Positions 45,441 through 52,150 of a stretch of DNA of 52,150 nucleotides are shown here, piece by piece. Origin of the DNA: Guillardia theta CCMP2712 (Eukaryota > Cryptophyceae > Pyrenomonadales > Geminigeraceae); assembly GCF_000315625.1 (NCBI RefSeq), contig NW_005434651.1, positions 710,324-762,473 on the forward strand. The letters run 5' to 3'. The notes below the pieces were generated by a model. That model was not told the DNA's origin, did not search any database, and saw nothing but the letters and a program-made list of their open reading frames with translations. Both the position numbers and the translations under genes were made by a program. Numbering within the stretch: the first letter of the stretch is position 1; every line of letters starts with the position of its first letter.

Positions 45441-46060
45441 GGACTGATTCTAGTCATTCTAGTCAGAGTCAGGACTCCGGGCCCGGGGGCCGGCGTTGGC
45501 CGTGACGGTCACCGGTGGCGGCATCCCCGGATCCGACGATGACTGGGCCCTCAGATCTAGCAGGCCGCCGGGCCCCCGGAACTTCGGAAGGAGTCCAGCA
45601 TTCACTGTTGTCGCTGCCGAAGACCGGGTTCTCGGATTCTGTCGCAGCCCGGGGCGCTCAGGCTGGGCTAGCGCCCGGCGCGTGAGTTCGTGGGATTTAT
45701 TCAATGTCATCATAACAGCAAACATGATGAGTCAGTGCGTAGCTGTTTTCTTCTTTAGCTGTGCCAAAGCACTTGGCTCGTAGCCGCGGCGTCCAAGTAT
45801 TTTCTCTTCACTCTGGAACTGAGAATGTCAGCCCATGGCCAGCCGCCGCCCGGGGTCGACTCGGCAAAGTTTCACCTTGATAGCCCGTGAGCTTCTTGAA
45901 GATGAAATCTGAGCCGACACCAAGTCAGTCCAACCACGGGACGGCGGCACAGGCTACGGCATGGTGACCCGAGCACCTGGGGACTGCAAGTTCTTGAAGC
46001 CTTGACTCAACCCGACCCATGCCTCATCTACCAAAGTTTCACCACACGGCAGGAAGTGAC
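45441..46060. repeat. GC-rich island with CAAAGTTTCAC words
   Basis: CAGGACTCCGGGCCCGGGGGCCGGCG at 45471 matches the composition of the other GC islands. GCAAAGTTTCACCTTG (45865) and CCAAAGTTTCACCACACGG (46029) are near-identical, and a third copy (AAAAGTTTCACTCAAC) is at 48250. CATGGTGACCCG is shared between 45960 and 16157. No coding exon is recognised. Confidence 0.45.
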
Positions 46061-46847
46061 CGGCGACGATTGTGGCCTACCGATGTTTTCTCCGACCTCT
46101 GTCTGTCGTGATGACCTTCGCGTGTCCTCTACTAGCGACTTCGACGAGGATCTCCGGCGCACGTACACCTGAAAAGCGAGTCATGCACGACCAATCGCCC
46201 CCCCGACGGCGGCCGCTGCTCACGTCGTCATCTTTGAACTTCTTCTCCGAGCGCTGCAAGCTGTCGGGGAGGGGAGTTATAACCAGAGTCAAAGTCCAAG
46301 CATCGATTCACCTTTTCCTGAACATCTCCCGGGACACGATCTGGTGCTGGTACTTCATCCCGAAGGCCGGAGATATCGGGCCTCGAACTGAGGGCGAGAG
46401 TTTCAAAGTAGCATCCGCCATGTCCTCTTTCTCCTTGCCCAGCCATCCTGCACGGAGTCGATAAGAACTTGGGCGACAAGGGATATCGAGAAAATGAGAC
46501 CTTGCACACTGCTGCTGCTAAGAAGACTCGGGGAATGGCTGAAGATGTTCTCGAGGCTGTAGTGCTCAACACAGGTCTGGAAGGCGAAGAAAGCTGTCAG
46601 AGGAATCCATCTAGCCCTCCTGTTCATCCCAAACAGACCTGCAAAGTCGCGTCCCTCTCCCCGGATTTCGAGTTCCTACGAAAGTTGAGGGGTCGAGCAG
46701 AGCCGAAGGGCGTCAAGGTCCCACCTCTGGTCCAGCTCCTCGTCAAAAGGAGTCTTTCCCAGACAGACGTGTAGAATCTCGTTGTCAAGATCCACCTGGG
46801 ATCGCAGAAATCAGGACTTCGCATCCCCCTCGACCAACAATCCTCCA
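46061..46847. other. Overlapping open frames on both strands, unresolved
   Basis: On the plus strand 46469-46774 is open (GMAEDVLEAVVLNTGLEG, KVPPLVQLLVKRSLSQ) but starts without ATG. On the minus strand 46795-46676 follows a good acceptor (GATCCCAG) and reads VDLDNEILHVCLGKTPFDEE and RWDLDALRLC before a stop. The minus reading could be an alternative last exon of the neighbouring Cys-pair gene through a GTGCCT donor. I cannot decide between them. Confidence 0.3.
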
Positions 46848-47618
46848 TCAACCTTGTGGAGGTTCACCGGAGCTTCCGGTGGAAGGCACCAGACTGGTAT
46901 CTACAAGAGGAGCGTCAGCTTGCTGAACTTTCTGCGCAACTCCATCTCTGTCCTCGCCATTCACAGACATCCGTCCATCTCGCGCTATCAACTGACCCAT
47001 CACCCTGTTTCCACCTGACTCTCTCCAGCGATCTCGATCAAAGTCTCGTCATCGACCTGTCGTCGTGCTCAACAACATCCCAGCTCAACATCCCGGCAAG
47101 ACACCTTCATCTCCGTGTTGCACGACAAACAGACATCTGCAACGGCCTGTGCAACGGCTGACGATCGACAACCATGATGACCCTCCAGCCCTCACCTGAA
47201 CATTCCCGCAGAATGGGCACATTTGTAGGTCCCTGTTGCTCTCCAAGGATGGAGACCCTTCGTTCTCCTGCACGTCATCTTCCTTCTTCCGTGTGCCGCC
47301 TTCAGAAAGCGACAAAGATCTGAAGCCGGCAAAGGTGGAGCGGCGGTTCGTGCCTGATGAGACTTGGCTGGCCTGGGTAGAGAAGGTCTTGGTCAGGGGT
47401 CCATCCTCCTCCTTCACATTGTGCGGATCGTTCTCGATGTCGACGAAGGAGGTCGATCCAATGCCTTGAAAACCCAGAGACGCTGTTGCCTCAACTAGAG
47501 TATCAGGCTTCTTTGGGAAGAAGCAGCGGGGGAGGCAAGACCAGAGCCAGAACCGAGGCTTTGCCTCCGCACCGACGGTGCTGGAGGACGACGTCACGGA
47601 GCTTGGCTTCATCTTCAT
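46848..47618 (-). CDS. Small protein with paired CxxC motifs
   Basis: Exons 47618-47196, 47146-47105 and 46931-46848 join in phase 0 and give 182 residues. The N-terminal part is Ser/Thr-rich and contains WLWSCLPRCFFPKKPDTL, NDPHNVKEEDGPLTKTF and RSTFAGFRSLSLSEGG. The end has MCPFCGNVQ/AVADVCLSCNTEMK, that is CPFC and CLSC spaced like a zinc ribbon. This pairing appears only after splicing (acceptor CACAG at 47147), which supports the model. The C-terminus is uncertain: reading exon 3 through gives a stop at 46848, while an alternative splice could reach 46676. The role is unknown; a zinc-binding regulatory protein is inferred. There is no signal peptide. Confidence 0.6.
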
Positions 47619-48300
47619 TCAGTCCAGGAACTCCACGAGAGGCTTACAAACTCTAGCTGCGGCCATCCTCGCCTTGCCCACAGCTGACAGGAGAATGTTG
47701 ATCCCCACGAGTTTGTGGTGCAAGGGCTCCGCTAGGAAACAGCGACACCCCAGCGGAACCCCGCACTCATCTCCAGCTATCCAAGACAAGAAGGGCTCAT
47801 GTATACAACAATGATAATGTTGGCAATGAAGTGTCTTCGGAGTAAAAACCAGCTGTCATCATGGTCCCCCAGGCACCCGAGTCAACGGTATGGGTGCCCA
47901 GGGTTTGTGCGGAGTAGGAAGGATGGCGCGGGGAGGAAACGCAACACCCTGCGAAAAGATAATCATTTCCTTCCAGCTCAGAAAAAAATGAGCAATACAG
48001 CAAAATTTGACATGGCATATGATATCTGCCCTTCCTTGCCAGTTCCCATCCCGGCTCCTTCTCTTCAAATTGTACTCACTTCGAGTAACTCCTCTTTTCC
48101 TCCTCCTTCTCCTCCTCCCCTTCTACCCCCCCTTCTGCCTCTCTATACACCTCTCCTTCCCGATGTTCTCTCACTGATTCGCTGCCTCCCTTCTCCTCCT
48201 CCTCTTCCTCCTCCCCGCCTACGGCTTTCCGGCCGGCATCTCCGACCAATCAAAAGTTTCACTCAACTGCCCAGATCTTGACCCCTCCTCTGACCAGTTG
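47619..48300. other. Intergenic, C/T-rich toward 48220; nothing called
   Basis: No domain-bearing frame is seen. The 48080-48225 stretch is a pyrimidine tract. Confidence 0.4.
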
Positions 48301-48780
48301 ATACCCCCTTCTTCCCCCCTTCCGAGTGCCAGGGGTGGTGCCGGCATTAGGTGGACTTGACGGTCGGACTCAGTGAAACTGCCATGGTACGGTCGGGCGG
48401 GCCCTGAGTCACGAGTCTGGCCCGGCCTGCAGCCCGGCCGGCAGTGCGCGAGTCCGACCGGCGACCGGCGTCTATACGACATACGACCTCGAACCGTGGC
48501 TGCAGATGATGACGGAGCCTCCGTGATCGGGTGCGGACCGTCGCGCCGTCCGGCGAACGGTACCGTCCGATCCGGCCGGGCCCCGTGACGGATCGGACGC
48601 CCGGCCGGCCCGTCCGGGACCCAGCCCGGAGTCGTGGCCCGTGACATCGGCCCCTCGGACTGGCAGTAACTGAGTTGCACCGACCGTGCGCCCGGGCCGG
48701 GCCAGCCGCCGCAAGGCCGGCCGGGCGGCGGCGCCCGGCAGCTTCCGGCGAGCACTTGACGCTGGAATTCAGCCTGGAAT
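48300..48780. repeat. GC-rich island upstream of thioesterase-like gene
   Basis: GGCCCGGCCTGCAGCCCGGCCGGC, GAACGGTACCGTCCGATCCGGCCGGG and similar words match the island at 3536-4455, where GGACGGTACCGTACGGTCCG occurs. It ends about 30 bp before the next start codon, so it may also act as a promoter-associated GC island. Confidence 0.45.
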
Positions 48781-48812
48781 TGGTTGATCCACACTAACAG
48801 CTCCACGCCACA

Positions 48813-49905
48813 ATGGCTGGAGGGCGTGACGGGGGCAACAGGCGAGGAGGAAGGAGACGAGATCGAGCAAGGTATGTCTCTTGGCAGACCATCTCATGCT
48901 CTCCCTCCCATGGTGCGGGTGACGACAGCTCCAGGCTGACCATGGTCGCCTCCTCCGCCCTTCTAGTAGTGCTTGACTGGATGGTCTCGGAGTGTCAGGG
49001 GGAGGCGTCGGAGATGAAGACCTTCACGGAGGACTGGGAGAGCGAGTACAACCACAAGATGCTCATGGCGAGTGTTGAATGCGTCGCTTGTAACGCGCTG
49101 CAGGTGAGGAGGAGGGGGCAGGGGCTGCAACAAGGCTACTGACCCTTGCCATGCAGCGCTACGGTCATGCTGGAAAAGAGGACACGTGCATGTCGCACTG
49201 CTTCCTTGTCGTTCCTCCGGATGCAGAAGATCAGCACTGCGAAGAGTTCTGTGAGAAGTTGAGGGCGGCAAACCTCCTGACTTCGCAGGTTGCCCTGTGC
49301 TGTTGCTTTTTGCCAGTGAACTGGTTGTCAGCCATGCATGGCGCTCGGACATTGTCCCGCACCCCTGGTGAGGACTGAGCATCTCAAGGAGGAGATGGCG
49401 AGTGAGTACCGTCCTGTGGTCATCATCGGGCATCACAGGGAGGAGACGGAGCGGTTCGAGCGACAGATCGCCGACTGGACTCGTTTGAGTTTGCCAGGAG
49501 TTTACGTTCGTTTGCTCTACCTTGTGAACGAACATGGGACGGAGAACAGATCTCTCGAGTATGCATACCGTATGATGCTCCCTCTACACAAGCAGGTGAA
49601 TGGAGGTGGCGCCGAGCCGGAGCAGGATGGTGGTCGAGGGCCGCTGACGGAGCAAGGCAGATTGAGCGAGTTTGTGAGGTCATAGAGGACGACGGTCGTC
49701 TGCAGGGAGGGTTTGACCTGATTGCTATCGGAATGGTGCGAAACTGTCTCGTCCTTGTCGAAACTTTCAGCTCACGATGAAGTTTCAATGCTCCTTCGCT
49801 CCCTAGGGTGGGATCCTGGCACGAGGATACGTGCAGGTCAGATTGTGTAGCCACTCTCGTTCTCCTTCCCTTCCTCTGATTCTCTCTGTCTTTTCATGTT
49901 TCAGA

Positions 49906-49937
<32 letters not shown>

Positions 49938-49945
49938 AATCATCC

Positions 49946-50038
<93 letters not shown>

Positions 50039-51137
50039 CGTCGTCATAGTCATAGTCATAGTCATAGTCATCATCATCATCACCACCACCACCACAACAA
50101 CAATAACAACATAATCTTCTCCCACAGCTCCCTGCACCTCTCTGAAATCCCAACCTCTCAGGCGTGCAACGCTCCTCCTGTCAAGACTCTCATCACCTAC
50201 AACACGCCGCATGCTGGATGCAAGAAGCAGGCCAAGGAGGACGGCAACAAGATCTTCGCGGCTCATCCTGACCTTGAGGGCAAACGTGACCCGTACTCTC
50301 CTTTCGTTCAGTCCTGCGTCGCTTCAGCTGGCGTTCACCTCGATCATACAAGGTTCGGGAGAATGTTTTGCTCTGCTCTGCTCTGCTCTGCTCTGCTCTG
50401 CTCTGCTCTGCTCTGCTCTGCTTCGCTCCTCCTTTCTAACTCCTCGCCTACTCCTCTTCACTCATCTTTCTCTGACCTCTCCTCTTCTTCCCTCTCCCCT
50501 CCCCTCTCTTCCTCCACCCCTTCTCATCTAATTTTCACCTTCAGGCCTCACTTGTACTACTCGAACGCGAGTCTCCTGCCGGATCTAAACCTTCAGCGAC
50601 CTCAACACAAGTTTCGCCCGCTCGACGCACTCGACAGGATGGTACATCTTCATCCTCGCACTACTCCCCTCTTTCCTCTCTCTCCTCTCTTGACCCCAAT
50701 CCCAACCTACACCACTTCTCTCTTGTCTCCTCTCCCTTCCTCTTTCCTCTCGCTCTTCTTCTCTCCCCTCTTTCATGTCCCTCCTCCCTTCCTCCCTCCC
50801 TTCCTCTCTCCCTTCCTCCCTCCTTTCCCTCCTTACCTGTTCCAAATCTGTTCTCTCTCCCTCTCTCTTTCCTCTCTTCTCTCCTGGCCCTCTTACTCTT
50901 CTCTCCTCTCTCATCCTCCCTCCCTCTCTTCCCTTCCTACCTGTGTTCCTCCTTCCACAAACGTTCTCCTTATGTCTTCCTTTTCATTTCTCCTCCTCAT
51001 CATCTCAGATCCTTGTCTACGGCGAAGCCGACGAGGCGACGGATCCGCGAGAGAGCGCATGGTTCGAGGACGAGGTGATATCGCAGCAGCAGGACAGAAA
51101 GGAGGCTGACTTGCGGGCACCAGCAGGCAGAGCTTAA
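48813..51137 (+). CDS. Palmitoyl-protein-thioesterase-like protein, nucleophile motif lost
   Basis: The PPT family removes fatty acyl groups from proteins in lysosomes. The N-terminal part is Cys-rich (VECVACNALQ/RYGHAGKEDTCMSHC, HCEEFCEKLRAANLL). It is followed by the alpha/beta-hydrolase core: YRPVVIIGHHREETERF, LSLPGVYVRLLYL, IERVCEVIEDDGRLQGGF, DLIAIGM/GGILARGYVQ, NAPPVKTLITYNTPHAGC, PHLYYSNASLLPDLNLQRPQ and ILVYGEADEATDPRESAWF. These follow the PPT1 order well. The nucleophile elbow, normally GxSQGG, reads GMGG, and no catalytic His is visible before the stop at 51135. The Asp segment is kept. ATG 48813 is the first ATG. The signal peptide is not obvious in this start, and a hydrophobic stretch (MVASSALLVVLDWMV) at 48942 may be one. 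Introns hold (CAA)n and (TCTGC)n repeats. Confidence 0.75.
49947..50038 (+). repeat. (CAA)30 microsatellite
   Basis: About 30 uninterrupted CAA units in an intron of the thioesterase-like gene, flanked by CATCAT and CATAGT runs. The poly-Gln and poly-Asn frames through it are artefacts. Confidence 0.95.
50364..50421 (+). repeat. (TCTGC)11 pentanucleotide repeat
   Basis: Eleven tandem GCTCT/TCTGC units lie in the intron directly after the donor near 50352 of the thioesterase-like gene. Confidence 0.92.
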
Positions 51138-52150
51138 GGAGGAGGCAGCAAGGAGTGAGGAGGGAGGGGACGGGACAAAACTTCCTCCTCCTCGTCGCTA
51201 CCATCGATACGCTTCCCTCCACCTCGATTCATTGTTCTCACAAGAAAGGATGAGCCTCTTCCGAACACAAGCTTGCCGGTGAGAAGAGGAGAATTTTGGC
51301 GCAGGAGCAGGAGCGGGAGCGGGAGCAGGAGCAGGAACAGGAGGGGGAGGGGGAGCAGGAGCGGGTGGAGGAGGAAGGAAGGGAGGGGATGGATCTCTTA
51401 AGGATGGTGCAGGTGGAAAGGAGAAGTTACTGAGGAGGAGACGGCTAATTGTCGACGAGAGATAACGGAGTTTATGATTGCTTTCTTGGACCTCAAGACT
51501 CGTTGACGAGAAGGAGGAGAAGGAGGAGAAGGAAGTTTTGTTGACCTGGTTACGTTGAGTCTGATAATGTCCAGCACTGCTCGTATGCAGAGAACAGGTC
51601 AGACCAAGGTGTCGGTGCATGTTGTTGAATGTCAATCATGGTTGTTTCATCATTACGATGTTCATGTCTTTTATCATAAATGTTATGGCAAAGAGTGCTC
51701 TGCAAACATTTCCTGTTCATCTCCACCATCTCAATCTTCGGTCTCGGTGCTGACCGACACCTCCTGCTCGAAACATTCAGCACAGTCTTGGGATCAAGTG
51801 CGTTCACCTGAAAGACCAGTCTCTCTCTCCTCCCTCCTGATGGCGGGGATGGCCCGTCTGAGAGACTTGTAAGTTTGTGGAATCAACTTCGCTTTCATCA
51901 TCATCACCACCGCTACAACTACCTTCATCATCATGATGTACAGCACCAACTACTTCTAGTACAGCATCTTTCACTGCAGAAGGAGGCGGCGGCGGCAGAG
52001 GAGGAGGAGGAGGAGGAGGAGGGGGAGGAGGAGGAGGAGAGGGAGGGAGAGGAGGAGGAGAGGGAGGGAGGGAGGGAGGGAGGGAGGGAAGGAGGGAAGG
52101 GAGGGAGGAGGAGGGAGGGAGGGAGGAGGGAGGAGGCGGAGGCGTGGGAC
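51138..52150. other. Window end: possible minus-strand exon, then purine-rich repeats
   Basis: A minus-strand frame at 51807-51650 (NALDPKTVLNVSSRRC, PRPKIEMVEMNRKCLQ) has varied composition. It is preceded by an open stretch to about 51860 (GGERLVFQV in the same frame), so it may be an exon of a gene that starts beyond the right edge; this is not established. From 51980 to the end the plus strand is almost pure G/A (GGA and GGGA units). Confidence 0.3.

Noticed and set aside
49803-50153. Long Leu/Gln/Asn homopolymer frames
   Set aside because: They are translations of the (CAA)n repeat and the surrounding CATCAT runs inside an intron.

Overview
The window looks like nuclear DNA of a secondary-plastid alga, most likely a cryptophyte of the Guillardia type. 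This is an inference from gene architecture; no marker gene proves it. In favour are about 16 protein genes on both strands, most split by short GT-AG introns (many only 45-60 nt). Further support comes from presequences with a signal peptide cut just before a Phe-led segment, from RWP-RK, JmjC, AAAP and anoctamin family proteins, and from GC-rich coding sequence set among pyrimidine-rich introns and microsatellites. Coding regions were rebuilt by matching reading phase across splice sites, so exon edges are predictions without transcript support.

Left third (1-16.8 kb). A minus-strand AAAP amino-acid transporter runs off the left edge. After a GC-rich island come a small secreted protein and a secreted protein built on four 42-residue tandem repeats. 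Next are an unrecognised 167-residue ORF, an anoctamin (TMEM16) in at least 12 exons, and a PDZ protein.

Middle (16.8-36.2 kb). A very large secreted adhesin-like gene (IPT/TIG, Cys-rich repeats, thrombospondin-like segment) is crossed by an assembly gap. It is followed by an ankyrin-repeat protein, a block of dispersed repeats with inverted ends, a mini RWP-RK protein and a membrane-anchored protein with two copies of a DPSHPSGPWG motif. Then comes a 1233-residue putative plastid protein that fuses two PDZ-like domains, a 2H-phosphoesterase-like domain and a long PPR array. A second probable plastid protein converges on it.

Right third (36.2-52.2 kb). Here lie a Gfo/Idh/MocA dehydrogenase, a probably acylated small protein, a JmjC protein with a long acidic insertion, a putative DNA-binding protein with a VRDIW-RRTW motif, a Cys-pair protein and a palmitoyl-protein-thioesterase-like protein lacking the usual nucleophile motif. 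The right end is purine-rich simple sequence.

The genes do not form a pathway or an operon-like cluster. Recurring non-coding material falls into three kinds: GC-rich islands rich in CGAGTC/GACTCGG, a dispersed element carrying CTTTGAGTAAAG/CTTTACTCAAAG, and intergenic blocks of GGGGTAGGGGTA (or its complement). The most notable finding is the PDZ-PDZ-2H-PPR fusion.
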